Of a DNA stretch of 64,000 nucleotides, positions 1 to 13,437 are shown one piece after another. Positions within the stretch are counted from its first letter, which is position 1. Every line of letters begins with the position of its first letter. This DNA comes from Sistotremastrum niveocremeum HHB9708 (lineage: Eukaryota; Basidiomycota; Agaricomycetes; Sistotremastrales; Sistotremastraceae). The notes under the pieces are model-generated. The model was not told the origin of the DNA. It made no database searches and saw nothing but the letters and a program-made list of their open reading frames with translations. The stretch is from the NCBI GenBank assembly GCA_001630475.1, contig KV419400.1, forward strand, positions 1,054,940 through 1,118,939. The letters are read 5' to 3'. The position numbers and the translations under genes are program-made.

Positions 1-695
1 GACGGACCGGCACAGAGAATAGCAGATTGTTCGTGACGGACATGCCGTCGGTGCCCCCTGCCCAAGAACTCTGAATGTTTCTGGAGCTCTGGGCGAATTC
101 TGCTTCTCCCATGTCTGTCGGCACATATGGAGGGTTGAACAGTAAGATGTCGACGGAAGAGCGAAGACGGTCAATGAACGGCGTGCCGAGATCTGCCACT
201 ACAGATGATAGGTCCACCTATACAAAACACAGTTGATATTCTGGACTGCAAAGGGACATCCAAATCTACGTTGTTCTGGGCTCCCGTTCGCACCGTACAT
301 GCAGCAGCATGTTGATTAATATCGGTGCACAGATAGACTATTTGTGGATGACTTTCACAGCGCAGGCGACATGGGTAGATGGGCTCACGAGCACTTCGGG
401 GGCCAAGTATTGAACTGAGAAACGCTGAGACACAACCCGACCCAGAGCTTCGCGGAATCAGTGGAATCAAGCAAGGGTCTCAAGAATAGTAGGATACCCA
501 ATCTCTAGGCAGATCAAAGGTTTCATATCTTGCAAACTTGAAGCGTCGTTCTCTAAAGCATCAAGAAGTATGAAAGTGTCCTCTATGCACATTCCAGTTG
601 AAAATTCATTGGACGCAATGATGCAAACCTGCTGGTTCGTAGACGTTCATTAAATCCTCTTTACTTAGATGCGACAGATCAGGTGTAGGAAGCAT
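1..695 (-). CDS. MTQ2: eRF1 glutamine methyltransferase, MTQ2/N6AMT1 family (3' end beyond the left edge)
   Basis: This gene encodes a SAM-dependent methyltransferase of the HemK2 type. The family methylates the glutamine of the GGQ motif of translation termination factor eRF1, working with TRM112. Reading down from the ATG at 695, the protein opens MLPTPDLSHLSKEDL. After two short introns it shows the SAM-binding loop LEIGSGSGCVSAFL, the acidic strand LCTDINQHAAACT and the catalytic motif DILLFNPPYVPT, followed by a SSWAGGTDGMSV segment typical of N6AMT1 proteins. A third intron of about 52 nt precedes VDLSSVVADLG. The C-terminus lies outside the window. The start sits only 66 bp beyond the stop of the kinesin gene on the same strand. 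The family call is firm; the substrate is inferred from the family. Confidence 0.9.
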
Positions 696-761
696 GATGT
701 ATGGTGGTGAAATGCAAGAGCTAATGCAAGATAGTAAACACGGGCGCTAATTACTACAGTA

Positions 762-3700
762 CTACGTTATTTGCTTGTTGAGTTGTCTGGAAACACAAGA
801 AGACTTAATCCTCGGGGTTGGCTAGCCATTAAGCTGCTTACCTTATTTTCTTTTGAGGAACAAAGCCTTTTGTCTTCGCTTTTGGGGTCTTCACTGGAAT
901 CACTACTGCCGAATCATCCGCCAGCGACAGCTGGTCAAAATCATGTTCCATCTCTGATGCAGCTTCGTCCACCTCGTTCTGGATAGTTCACAATCAACGA
1001 TTATACTCGTAACCGCAAGAAATCATACCTCTGGATGATTTGTCATGAGAACTCCTGTGTTTGCATGGCCCGTTCGCTCCCGAGGCGTCGCTAATTCAAC
1101 CCAGACATTGCTACTTTTCTTCCTTGGAGTACAAACCTCGAGCTCATCATAAACAGTTGCAGAAGATGTTCGTCGGCTGTCCGGAGACGACTGTTCGTCT
1201 TGTTCTTCTTCCCAGTTGTCATCATCGTCATTATCATCAAGAGACTCTTCATCTTCGTTCACGGTCGCAGCGTCTTCGGGTTCAGAGTCAGTCTCGATCT
1301 CGGTGTCTATCTGGCTGTCCGTCTCTTCAGCTGATTGCTCGTCGTGATCAAATAGCCCGAGGTCTTCGGAATGGTCAGCCGATGGTCTTTGAATCTTGAA
1401 AACAATCGGAGCGATGGGAGAAGTCTCTTCGTCGGACTCGTCATCGCCCTCGGTCATTTGTTTCGTGACCTAGACAGTATTGCTCAGAATGCATCTGAAT
1501 CGTTGTTTCATAAACCGACCTGACTGCTGGTTTCATCATCGTCTTCGTCGTCTTCGTCTTCACTAGTGCCTACAGAATGGCCAAACTGGCCAGCTTTGTA
1601 CAGTAAGTCAATTTTGCGATCTGTTTTTCTTTCTTGGTGTTCGGCCTGGCAAGCTCAGCTGAGTGAGAATGACGGTTGCGCGGAGTGACAAACCCACCTC
1701 ATCTAGGAGCCTCGTTGCAAATCTGCGCTCCATGTCGTGCATCCTGACCTCTATCTCTTTCATGACTTCTTCTCGAACCTCGGCTTCTATGACGGCAGCC
1801 CGCGTTTCAGCTTCGAAGAGCCTCCTTCGTAGGGATTCAATCTCTTCGAAAAGTGCATCGACTAGAGGATCGTCGAGGTCCTCTTCGTCCTTATCAGAAT
1901 CCTCTGTTCTGAGGTTAGTTGGATCGGCAGAGCTGGAACTCAAAAATTCACCTTCAACGACTTGCAATTGAGTCTCGTGCAACTTCCGCCCGTTCAGCCC
2001 GCCAACCGAAATTTTGACCGTCCGTGGCTGAACTGGCTTCTTTGCGTTCTTTAGATTTGCATTGGAAGTATGGTGCAGAGGCATTCGCTTTGCCGTCGTG
2101 GTGATTTCTCTTGCTAAGGCAGAAAACTTCATAACATGCGAGTTTTCGTCGAAACCTGTATCATAAGGGTTTACGTTCACTATCATTACCTGAAAGAATG
2201 TCAATTGCATATTGTTTTCATGTTTTCGACGTTATCACTCACAACTTTGCCATGACCCTCAAAATAATCTTGAAAAAGCTCCGTTAATTTGGAGTGTCGA
2301 TAGGGCACCAAGGCCAGTTTGGGGGTCCGTATACCCGTGGCTCCGGCTCGCGCTACAGTTTTCTTTTGATTGCTCCGCAAAACCTCCATACACTGCCCCA
2401 AAACCATCAAAGATTTATTGATGTTGCCGGCTTCTTTTAAACGTTCGCCCGTAGTCTGAGTATTCTTCGTTCTCTCCGAGCCCGCAAGATCAACGATGGA
2501 CAACCGAGAGAGTTGAACAGATTCCTGAGCATGCCTTTCAGTAAGAACCAGCGGTAGAATAGCACATTGACCGACCAGTTGTGTAGACCCTTTTCGAATT
2601 TTCAAAACTTTGATGGTGAAGATACCATGTGAGCGACTGCTTGCGTGATTGGCAAGGGTACCGAAGACTCTGCGATTCACATGCCCCATCTTAACAACGT
2701 TGCGAGCCTCTGCAGACGTTCGAACTCGTATTTCACGTAGCCCAGCGACATACTTTCCTCCTCCCGAGCCTCCCTTGAGGGCGAGAGCTCGTCTTTTCAC
2801 AGTGAAGGGGTCTCCCATGTCAGAATTGGAAGGGAATGATGCCAGATTGGCGAGATTTGTGGATGATGAAAAGGGAGAACGCCTGGTTCCTGTATTAAGC
2901 GGTGCCGCTAAACCCTGGTTGTTCTTGGTCTGGACTGTATCTCCAAGCTCAGAATCGGACAAAAGATCGAATATCTTGTCGTTGTAGATTTCAGCGAAGC
3001 TAACCCAGATAGAGTATTCGAAATCAGTATCGACTTCGAGTGCTAGAACAGCAATGAGGTTTGACTTGGCAAGATCCACGGTGAGGATTTACCTGTATCA
3101 TCAAAGTCTGCAGAGTGGACCTCTTCAGCCAACATGCTACTAAGTAGGTCTGCGTCTTCCCCGAAAGATTCCGAGGCATGAAGGGGACTCTCTGTCAGTG
3201 TGGCATCCTCGTCTTCATCTTCCACTGTGCTCAGGCCAACAGGCCGGATTGATCTTTCTGTCTGAAGATCCTTGACACTGTTGAATATAACATCCAGCGT
3301 GCGAGGTAATATGCCGGCTGAGCCTTGTTCAGAACCGCCTTGGATAGTATAAGTCTTTCCAGAATTCGAAACCCCATAGGCAAAGAGAAGGCCGCTGTAG
3401 CCGCCCAAAACATCTTGGATCAAGGGCAGCGTAGTCTTCGCGAAGAATTCACCTTGCTGGGTGTCAGCAGGGAAAACATGGCTAAACGTGTATTGGGTCT
3501 GAGCAGGAGTGGCTCGATATCTGAAACCTCCAGCCGCATTGTGGTCGACCATTTCCACCGTAGTGGTAGATAAGGCATTGAGGTATGGCGTTCCCGTTTG
3601 CTGTTCTGGCCCAAGATTTGGTCGAATCCGAAGGTATGCCTACAGACGTTATAATAGACTGACATCGTCGTCGGCGGGTAACACACCTTGATAATTTCTT

Positions 3701-4016
3701 TCTCTCCATCGTGTTCACTACGTCGGAGAGGAGCGATGCCCGCCATTACAGCTCCTTTGGAGCCCGATAGTTTCGTCGCCTTGGAGGGACGCGCTTCATC
3801 TAAGTTCTTCTTCAAGGGAGGAGTTATTTCCCTTGCTTTTTCAGATGCAGTTCGTTGAGAAGTTTTGGAGACTTGTCTCTCCGTAGTGGCAGTCTTGGTT
3901 GCGCGGGTTGGACGACTGGGGGTCTTCAAAGGTGGCTCTGCAGTGACAGCAATATTTTGATTACGCGCCGAAGCTCTAGTGACCCTTTCAGTTCGAGGGG
4001 CCCCCTTGGAAGACAT
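762..4016 (-). CDS. kinesin-6 family motor protein (KIF20/KIF23/Klp9-like)
   Basis: This is a microtubule motor. Kinesin-6 proteins act in the spindle midzone and in cytokinesis. A basic N-terminal extension rich in Ser/Thr/Pro (start MSSKGAPRTERV at 4016) precedes the motor. The motor shows the P-loop GVSNSGKTYT, switch I NHASSRSHGIFT and switch II DLAGSERT. The motor core carries a long acidic, serine-rich insertion between the P-loop and switch I (about 3050-3250), which is typical of kinesin-6. A coiled coil follows (FEEIESLRRRLFEAETRAAV), then a highly acidic tail (about 1023-1560) and a short last exon ending QLNKQIT at 762. An upstream in-frame ATG at 4085 is less likely because MSSKGAP begins just after the divergent promoter shared with ALG10. 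Assignment to kinesin-6 rests on the insertion and the overall look of the motor, so the subfamily is less certain than the family. Confidence 0.87.
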
Positions 4017-4142
4017 TGTGGTTCGCGCCAAACCACGCAGAGAAACACGACAAGACACGAGAGGTAGAGGCACGTGACGAATCACGCGCAGCGTGACTGA
4101 GCTTTGATTTTCCTGATTAGTTGCCTTAACTCCGTGCCTTTC
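4017..4142. promoter_or_regulatory. divergent promoter between kinesin-6 and ALG10
   Basis: Only 126 bp separate the two start codons, so both 5' untranslated regions and promoters must lie here or overlap the genes. A perfect CACGTG box lies at 4071-4076, followed by an ACGCG-containing stretch at about 4084. CACGTG is a known bHLH (Cbf1/USF-type) site in fungi; its use here is inference. Confidence 0.4.
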
Positions 4143-5850
4143 ATGGCTTCGCCTCTGTACTTAGCATTCTGCGGAATAGCAGTGCTGACGTTAAAGGAAC
4201 TGAACTCATGGGTGACTGAACCGTATATGGTAGGGCATTGGGACAGAAATTGGACGGCACTGATATACGATACAGGATGAACCGTTCCATATACCGCAAG
4301 CACAGGCATATTGTCGAGGAGAATGGACCTCATGGGATCCTAAGATCACTACACCCCCAGGTTTGTGCGTCTTTGATATCTTCTACTGATCCTCTTTGGT
4401 TCTGATGATTGGCTTCAAGATATTTACTGAGCCTTGTTCTCCAAAAGCTGTTTATGCTCAGATGCACATTGCCTATGTTACGGCTCACTCCCTTGCTATC
4501 TTTATTATGTCTACCGCTGGCCTTGAACAAACTGCTTTCTTTACATCAACGGCAGCCCAATCACAACAACCTTCTGTCACCATCTCCAGAGTCCATTATC
4601 GTGGCATCATTTCCAATTTCTTGGTTTTTCGGGTTCTTGTACTATACAGAGGTTCCCAGCCTAGTCTCTGTTCTGACAACCGTTGTCTGCGCATGGAACG
4701 GAGACCATGGACTCGCCGCACTAGTTTGTCTCTCTCATTCTCAGTATAGAGCGTATTTGATGAACCCTCAGGTCGGTTTCATCAGCTGTTGGTTTCGGCA
4801 AACAAATATCATTTGGGTCTTGTACGCATATGCGTATAGCCAACTAGCTTTACTGCGTTTCCAACCTACCTCGGAACCCAAAAGACTGCATGATCCCATG
4901 AGTCTTTCGGCCAGTCCTGGTTCGTGAGGTGCACGATCCTCTCCCATCATGCTCATCTGTCCTCGTCAGGCGATCTTTGGAAAGCCTTGGTGTCTATTCC
5001 TCGCGTCATTCCCGTGATTTTACCGAACTTTGGACCGTACGCTCTCCTAATAGCAGCGTTCGTAGGATTTCTGTTTGTCAACGGCGGCATTGTTTTAGGT
5101 GAGCACATCGATAAGTCTGTTTCTCCTCTGATCCACTGCAGGTGACAAATCCAACCATGTGCCTGTCCTTCACATACCTCAAATGTACTATTTCTTTGCA
5201 TTCGCAACCGCATTCGGATGGCCAATCTTATTTGCCAACGGCCATAAGCACCTTCGACGGGAGGTCTTCTCGCGGATGTTCGGTAACAAAAGGTGGGTCG
5301 TTTCTGGGGCCTCTCAAGTCAGCACCCGACGAAATTCACTTCAGTCGCACTGCGGCAACAATTGTCATAACTATCATTGTGGCTGGCACCATCCAACGTT
5401 ACACGTAAGTCCGAGGTTATTACCTTTCCGTGTTTCGCCGTTCAGACATAGATTGCACACAGAATACATCATCCGTTCTTACTCTCTGACAATCGCCATT
5501 ATACATTCTATGTCTGGCAGCGGATTTTCCGGCGACATCCAGTAATCCCCATTTTAGTTGCGCCAGTCTACGTGATATGCGCCGTTGCCTGGTTTGTTCG
5601 AATCGGTGAAGATCAGACCCTACTACAGACTCTGGTTCTGCCTGCGGCACTTGTGCCTACTCTTCTTCCGACGCCGCTGTTAGAGCCCAGGTATTTCCTC
5701 ATCCCTTACATCCTCCTTCGCTGCCAGGTCACGAGTAAGTCGCGGTGGGGGCTTGTTATAGAAGGTGCTTGGTATTCAATCATTAATCTCGCTACTATGT
5801 GGGTATTCCTGTATATGGAGCGACCAGGAGTTGGAAGGTTCATGTGGTAA
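4143..5850 (+). CDS. ALG10: dolichyl-phosphate-glucose alpha-1,2-glucosyltransferase ALG10
   Basis: This ER membrane enzyme adds the third and last glucose to the lipid-linked oligosaccharide used for N-glycosylation. From the ATG at 4143 ([15 protein letters not shown]) the spliced reading gives [17 protein letters not shown] and then [10 protein letters not shown], the conserved lumenal loop of the ALG10 family. Multiple hydrophobic segments follow, with FLYYTEVPS, the family motif [27 protein letters not shown] and [18 protein letters not shown]. All of these are recognised ALG10 signatures. It ends [11 protein letters not shown] at 5850. At least six introns are present; two use GTTTGT donors (near 4391 and 4722). 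It is convergent with PRP19, whose stop is 134 bp away. Confidence 0.93.
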
Positions 5851-5984
5851 TCGTTGACTTCCCAGAATGAAGTAATTACTGTACTCCAGAAATGTTTACA
5901 AACAATGTTAAGCTAAGTTATATCAAGCCATCTGTTACTTTTAAGCACTGTATAGCAAAGAGTACATATATACGATAGGGAGTC

Positions 5985-7680
5985 TTAAGCATCTGGAAGG
6001 CCCCATATCTTCACCTCTCTCCCACCAGCTACCCAAAGTTCTGAGCCTGTAGCGTTCCAATCGAGATCTGTGAATTCAATGTTGTTACTAGGCTGGAAAG
6101 ACGCCAACTCCTTCCAATTTTTATGTTGATAGATTCGGACTCCTCCGCTGCCTACGGCTGTGAGGAATGCGGCGCTGCCAACATCATATTTGACTTTATT
6201 AACTTTAAAGCCCTCTCCCAAATCGATAGTGACAGCTGATTTAAGGCTGCGAAGATCCCACACAGACAATGCTGACTCCGAGCTGGGTGCCAAAAGATGA
6301 TAGCCATTCTCGGAGAATGAAGCAGAGGGGATGGAATAAGGTGCAGCCTCAGCAGGAGCGAGAGAGGCTGCCAGAGAGGCGGTCCTCACATCAAATATCT
6401 GCAAAGCGGCATTGGGAGTGCCCAGGGCGAGAAGTGTGCCGTCAGGATGGATGCCCAATGAAGTGTAAGGGTCGTCCGAAACCGAAGACTGGAAGACAGT
6501 CTGGAAGGTTGAGAGACTATGAAGTGAATACGTCCTATCTGCTGATGCGAGGGCGAACAAAGTACTTGTGGGATGTACGACCAGCCCGGTGACGTCCCCT
6601 TTGTGAGTCTTGAACGTCGATTGGGGTGCGTATTCGCCTGAAGCTGCATCATGTGACCAAATACGCGCTGTCTTATCCTGGCTTGCTGAGAGGATTAAGG
6701 TCGGTGCCCCTGTGGCAGATTCACGGAGAGCGACGTGATTGATGCGCTTTGTGTGACCCTTCAGCGAGGCAACAACCTTTGACGTGCTATTGTCATATAA
6801 CTGCACGATCTTATCATTGCCTCCAGTCAATAGAAGCGATGGCTGAGAACGAGACAGAGTCATGGAAGTGATGCCGGAAGGGGAAGATGAATGCAGTGAT
6901 TGAATAGTGGTCTTCTCAGTGAAGGAGGAAACCTGGGCGGGAGTTGTATAATCGGCTGGCGCTTTTCTCTTTTTCCGAGAGGCAGACAGTCTACGATGGA
7001 GGTCAGCGAATGTGAAAAGAATGTAAATTTCAATATACTGACGTTTTGTGGGTAGCGTCGATTTCTTCTGTGACGTCCGCAGGAAGTCCCGAAGTTTCTT
7101 CAGCGCCATCGGCCATTTCGACATCATTAGATGGTGCAGCAGATGGGGTGACGCCAAGTGTAGCCTGGACGTTGGCAAGAGCTCTAAGGCCATGACGTGA
7201 GTAAGAAGAAGTGGAATAGTTCAGGAGAGACATACTCTCTTGCCACGTCGCGCTCCTTCACCAAACGTGCTACGACTCGCGTTGCAGCATCCTGCTGGTA
7301 TAATGCGTGGCTCAGCTCCTGCCGGTCAGCATGGTGCCGCTGCTTCATGGCAAATAACTCGAGAACGACCGCGTCCCATTCATTCTGAAGGGCGTGCAAG
7401 AGCGCAGGAACAGAAGTTAAGGTCGGAGGCCTGGGAGCAGTCGCTTTGGGATCTGCATAGTCCTTACATTAGCAAAATCTGCGCCGCGAATAGGAATGAG
7501 AGTGTACGTACCTGCTTTGACCGCGACCAAATCCGACTCTTCGAGTTTTTCGCCCGTCAATGGGTCCGTACCGTTCTCAGTGATATATTTCACAATCAGG
7601 CGACGCTCGTAAACATGTCCTGACTTGGTGGAAACCACTGGTTCCCGCGGAGGTTCTCCACTAATGCCACAGTAGAACAT
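5985..7680 (-). CDS. PRP19: pre-mRNA-processing factor 19, U-box E3 ubiquitin ligase
   Basis: PRP19 is the core subunit of the NineTeen complex. It activates the spliceosome and is a U-box ubiquitin ligase. The protein starts [17 protein letters not shown] with the U-box ([13 protein letters not shown], then [14 protein letters not shown]) in the first 60 residues. Next come the tetramerisation coiled coil (about 7190-7400: [17 protein letters not shown]) and a linker with an SRKKRKAP basic patch. A C-terminal WD40 propeller fills 5985-6960 (for example [29 protein letters not shown] and SALSVWDLR). It ends [10 protein letters not shown]. Domain order and size fit the family. Short introns separate the U-box exon, the coiled-coil exon and the WD40 exon. 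Confidence 0.95.
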
Positions 7681-7900
7681 GTTGGCCTTTGACTTTGGTC
7701 CTGACAGTGTCGGAGTTCGAAAATCACCTTTGCTCGAGCGCGGTCTTCCATGCGGGAGATAATTTGAGATGTATTGTACAGAGTCAAGTAGTATAGATAT
7801 CGCATGTAACCATAAGTAGTATCCTGTCCGCTAATTCCTTCAAATCGAGTTTTGTGGTAATTTCCAAACAGTATAACTGTTGTAAGTCTGCATTCAGTGT

Positions 7901-10900
7901 TTACTCCTCTCCACTTCGCTTGCGGAGACTGATGAATCTTGACGGTGACGGGGGATTGCTTGTTCCGTTCCGATCCAAGGATATCATAGAACCTCCTCTC
8001 CCCATGATATTGCCCCGATCGAACTCAAGCCTCAAACGAATAAGTCCTTGCCCATCACGAAGCTCTGCCCACACATCTGACGTGGTGGTCCCGACGGGCT
8101 GAACGTGTCGCCAAATCTAGACACACAGCACGTCAGCATTCGACCATGAATATAAGCAATAAACGCACATCGACATCGCCGTCCGCTAGTAACTTGTCCT
8201 TCCCAAGTGTCTTGTGATCAAAGACGCCAACGGATAGCGTAGTTGTTTCAGGTCCCGCACCAAATGTGAATGATTCATTCCTGTCAATCGTTAGAAGTTA
8301 GATGACAGAAAAGAGAACAAAATGCTACATACCACTCCGGACTGGCTGTTCTTGAGGTATGCTTTGTTTTGTGCTCCTTATCTCCCAGCTTCAAGACTAC
8401 GTAAGGTTTAACGTCCCCACCGGCTGCACCGGCAAGATCTTTGGCGCCAAGCACTGTTACTTTGAGAGTACCAGGTTCTGGCTGGACTGAAGCACTCGAA
8501 GACATGGCCTCGTTCCTGGTTGGAAACGGAGTAGGGGCACTCCCAGAATCTACCGCCTGAGATATCTGGCCTGTCGGAGCCTCCTGGACTTCATCTATTG
8601 CCTCAGGTGCAGCAAAGTCACGTTTGAAGAGACCGGTCACTTTGTGTCCAGCTGATCCAACACCAGTAACAACACCTTTAGCCCCGCCATACGGAAGAGC
8701 CCCCAATTGTGTCATCGCCCTCCCCGCAGTCGAGAAAGTGGATGTATTCTTGCGAGATCTAGCGATGATTTCTGGCTGGAAGTTGAGCCTTAGTTGGATC
8801 TCCCCTTTCGTCCCATGCTTAGCGTGCATCAATTGCAATGTCCTTTGCACGCCGTGGAATGGCTCGAGATCGTCGATCTTGATATCAGCAGTGCCTAGTG
8901 ACTTGGACTGCTCGATCTGGTTCCAATCAAAAACCTCCAAGGATAGGTTTCCAGCCACCCGAGAAGGAATTTGGATATTGAAGGTTTCATTCCATTCGGG
9001 AGTCAGTGTCTTCTTCTTAGTCTGAGATTTGTAAACTTTCTCGTCGTTCAGAGTGAACACGACAAAGGGATCCGATTTGCCTAAAAAAGCTGGTCAGCGC
9101 GGAATTTACAACAACAAGAATGCATCTCACCGCTGCGGTCCGCTCCATGGATACCTTTGCCGTCAATCAGCTCTACAGTGAGCACGCCCTGGTCTGGATT
9201 GGCAAACATCAGGCGACATGACCAACACAATGGATAGTTTACTGACTGTTGATGCTCTCTCTTGGCTCCAACTGTATTTCGACCGGGACATATTTTGCAG
9301 CAATGTCAATAATGCTTGATAGTCTTTCATCTTGGTCCACCAAAGTGAGTTTTGTAGGCCCATCCTGCCAGTTGCAAGCGCAGTAAGCAGTTCATCCTCA
9401 GTACTATAGCAAAATCCTGTACTGACCAAGGCTCGCTGAAGGAATTCTTTTGCGTCCATTTTAAGTTCGCCAACAATGCTCTCCTTCTCGTTTTCGTCAT
9501 TCTCGTTCAACCGCAACCAGATGCGGCCAAAATCCAGCTCCTTAACAAAGCCTTCTCCGACGAAGTCCCAACGAGCAGTTGAGCTGCGTGCTTTGGGGGA
9601 TGAACAAGACGGCCAATATCCATCATCAAGCAAGACTTCCAGTCGTGCTTTTTTAGCCAGTTGTCCCCCAATGATATCGAAGATGATGATTCCATGCTCT
9701 GTATCGTTTACTATCAAGATAACGTACCAACCTGCGTGTGGGGAACTTACGGTGTGTGAGAAGATCAGCTTTGGATATGGTTACTCCTTCCGAAGAGTCT
9801 GTCCCTTTTCCTTGATGATTGGAAGGTGCACCTTCACTGGCATTTGAAACGACGGTATTGACGGAAGCAATGGAGGATACATTCTTGGTGTGACCAGTGG
9901 GAGGCTCCGATTTGATTGTTGTAGATGAGGGAATTATCTCATCCTGTCCTGACTCGGCACTGCTGCTTTCCTCTGATACGTCTTCGCCAGCGATGCGAGC
10001 GCCACTGAGTTCGCCGGTCTCGGTTTTGAAGGTGATTCCCTTCATGTTTAGAGAAGGGACAAATTCTGCGACGTAATGCAATGTTCCTTTCAACGCGTCG
10101 TTCTTATCGAGTTGTAGGGGATCAGCAACAGTCCTTTTGCCTGTCGAAACATATGGATAGCGTATGTCGGATGCCTCTTTTGCTAGTGTATCGACATGTA
10201 ACTCCACAGACCCCAAAGAGCGATCCTAGAATCGGCGCAGAGTGAGATTACAGGTATATGACGAGTGGTGATTCAAATCACTTACCCGAGTGAGGTGCTG
10301 ATAATCCATGACTTCCAGAAGCAACGTTTCGCGGAGAGAGTGAACTGTCAGACTGGTCAGATACTGATAACAAGGCAGATAGAGAGGCGGATTTTTACCA
10401 GGGATGTATAGAATTTGATCCCATTCCGGATTCAGGTCTACGGTCTGGTTCAAAGAACGAACTTAGGACGAAATGAGGAACATACTGTTATTGAGCACTT
10501 CCGTTCTTGCCGTCGTGATGTTGTTGACTTGCACTCGAACATAAGGATCGCTCTAGATTACTAATGAGCCATCGAAATTTATCTGACGGAAGGGCATGTA
10601 CCTTTCCACCAAGTGCCGCTTCGACGTTTCTGAACAGAGTTAGCACAGTACAAAATTCTTCAACAATGAACGCACTTGACATCGACCGCCTTTTGAACCC
10701 TACAAAGATATGAGACGGATCATAGTAATTCATGAACAATGTGTCCTACCAGAGTCTCACAATGCCTATAGGCGGAACATATTGATCCGCGCCCTGTATG
10801 CTTCCCGACATGTTCAAAGGCTTCCATTCGGCACTCATCCTGAGTCGTCCAGTCTTGCAGCCGCTCAAGGGCCACCAGTCCCTTCCAGCGACTTTCTTGG

Positions 10901-13237
10901 CTTCGATGAGGTCTTCCAGCTTGATGCTCAGATATCCGATCACAGGATCCTTGAGGAATTCGCGATCGTCGACTACGTTGACCGTAATGACAGACGACTG
11001 CTTATCCATACAGAGAAACTCGGTGGACGACTCCCAAACTGGGTTATTGGTATGTTTCACACGCTTTGTGAAGTGGATGGGAGATGTTGCGCCCCCCAGC
11101 ATGACTTTGGCAAAGGGATTCAAATCACCACTCATAGACTTGGTGAAGTCGAGGTCCTTTGATTGATGCAGTGTCAGTCGAACAATTCCGACTTCTAAAA
11201 AGCACAAAGCGCGATGAATATGGGCAAGTGAATGAAAGTCGGATAGACACACTCGTCTCGGGTAAAGGCTCCTCGGTTCCATCGGCCAGTTTCGCAGGTT
11301 TCAGCACAGGATAGAAAGACCTAGTGAACCATGAGCAATAGACAGACAAAAGGAAGGGGGTCAAATCACAAGTCGAATCTCAATAAACCGCGATCCTTGC
11401 CATCTTTGAGGATCTTGGCTTCAATACCTTCCTGCAGAGCGTCGTCCGCGAGACTGGAAAGGTCTTGAGACGCAGCTCCTAGCTCCGAGTCGGCTCGATG
11501 GTCATTGTGATCCATGATGCTGAATGTCAGAATCTCGCTCAAACTGTTGACCAGAAGGAACTTGGTTTCGTTCCAAGTAGGGTTTGTCCTTAAATTGAGT
11601 TAAAATAACTGATGGCTGAGAGTTGGGTATCGAGAACTTACGTGCTGTCTTTATGCTTTGTCCGTGCCAGCTCTGCACGTTGACTTATGCTCAGACTGAC
11701 GTAGGGGTCCGGAGTGCCGCCGCCAATCTTGGTAGCCTTGATTCCGCGTGCAGAACGAAGGGTTACCTGCAAAACGCCGATAGAGGAATCCAAAGGAGCT
11801 CCAGAAAGCATTTGCTCAAGGTTCAGAGTGAATGCTGTGGCAGCAGGCATCAGCGGAAATATAGCGCAAAGGTCAGTCACGTACCGTTTGGAGCGTACAT
11901 CATTGGACCTAAGATGCTGTGGACCATGTTGCGAATGAAGGAAGAAAGCCCGGGAACCTTAGAAGGGTATGAGTCAATTGCGAGACAGAAGAGCAAAAAA
12001 TCACTAACATTTGCAATGTCAAAGCCAAAGGTTTCTCCTCCAATGGGTTTCAAGACGTAGTCAAATACTGGTTTCTCCGTAAAGCTTATATCGACAACTT
12101 GAACGTGGGGGAAGTTGGTCATCAGCTTCAATCGTATCATCATATTCCCGCTGAAATTGATGTCCTCCAAGAGTATAGGGATATTTGTTCCAGCCAGCCC
12201 TTTGCCAATCCTGATGCTCAACACAATTTTGGGATTGACGCGCTTCTTTGCTTCAATAGGAGTGATATCCGTGATATCACTGGGGGTGAAGGACAGACCC
12301 CAATCCATCGTCACAATATCGTCGTCGGTTCGAGGATACGTGCGTACCCTCTCGATGCGGGGTGCTTTGTTTCCAAGAGTGAAAGTGGTCATACGGATAG
12401 AGTCCAAAAACGCCGGGGTGTTTGTGGACAGTATCTGATCGACAGAAGACACCACAGTTTCAGATAAAACAGGCTCGTAGATAAGCCAGAAACGATCCAA
12501 GAAGTTGTTGATCCAATCCGCGGTTTCGTGCTCGTTAATCAAGCGGGATTTAACCAGTTCGCGTTGGATGTCATCTCGAGACCTCCTTCGGACACGCTCC
12601 ATGGACATGCTGTAATAAGCGGAGCATGATATAAGGAGGAGGAACAACCAACCCCAACCGAGGTGAAAGAGGGTCATGAAATGCGATGCAGCGACGGCGA
12701 AGAATATTATGGCAGCATTGTGATACCATTCACCGTAGTACATCTCAGATAGCCATGCTTCTAAGATAGTTTTGTCCCGTTCCACGCCCTCTGGTGCAGG
12801 CTGATCGATTCCGGAAACGGCACGCCAGCCAACGCGAAACCAATCCGGAATAGCAGGAGCGGGCGCATCTGGGAACTTTCCAGGAACAGGTTGCTCATCG
12901 ACATTGGGAGGGGCGACCTGTTCCACAGGTTTCTCAACATCAGCGTCTTGTATGGTAATTGTGGGCGGTGGTGGTCTTGTTCCAGGATCCACTGCGAGTT
13001 CTGGAGGCTGTTTAGCTAGAGTACATGATAGAGATAGGAGGGCTCACGTCGAGAATTAGAACCTTGCTGAGCAGTCACGCTTTGAAGCTGTGATTTGGCT
13101 TTGCCAGCTGCGGCTCCCTTCTCGGCAGGAGAGGAGTTTGGGTCGAAGGTGTGCACGACGGCTCCTTTGGCAACATCCGCGTTCAAAGCTGCTGAGAGCT
13201 CTGGAGACTTTCCATTTGGTGGGATGGACGTCGCCAT
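7901..13237 (-). CDS. tricalbin-like ER-plasma membrane tether with SMP and multiple C2 domains
   Basis: This is a tricalbin/extended-synaptotagmin family protein, which tethers cortical ER to the plasma membrane and moves lipids through its SMP domain. The chosen start is MATSIPPNGKSPELS at 13237. A Pro-rich N-terminus precedes a hydrophobic hairpin (AAIIFFAVAASHFMTLFHLG and WGWLFLLLISCSAYY). The SMP domain comes next (about 11900-12540: DWINNFLDRFWLIYEP). Then come a series of C2 domains: IGVLQVTLRSARGIKATK (11.8 kb), GIVRLTLHQSKDLDF (11.1 kb), GIVRLWVQKAVDVK (10.7 kb), a divergent one (9.5-9.7 kb), one with SDPFVVFTLNDEKVYKS (9.1 kb) and LKVTVLGAKDLAGAAGG (8.4 kb). It ends FISLRKRSGEE. I count five or six C2 copies. 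It has more than ten short introns and is the longest gene in the window. Confidence 0.92.
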
Positions 13238-13437
13238 TGCGAACGATGAGCAGGAGCAGAGGCAAAAGAGGGACGGCGGCAAACGTGGTCAGGCTCGTAT
13301 TCGGTTCAGTTCAGGGACCCGCATATGACGCCGCGCTAAGGCACACCTATCGTCACGCCGAACCATATCTCACAGTAATGTCATTATAGCATATCTCTGG
13401 TCACTGTGGCTACTAGTCCTAACAATACGCTCATGAG

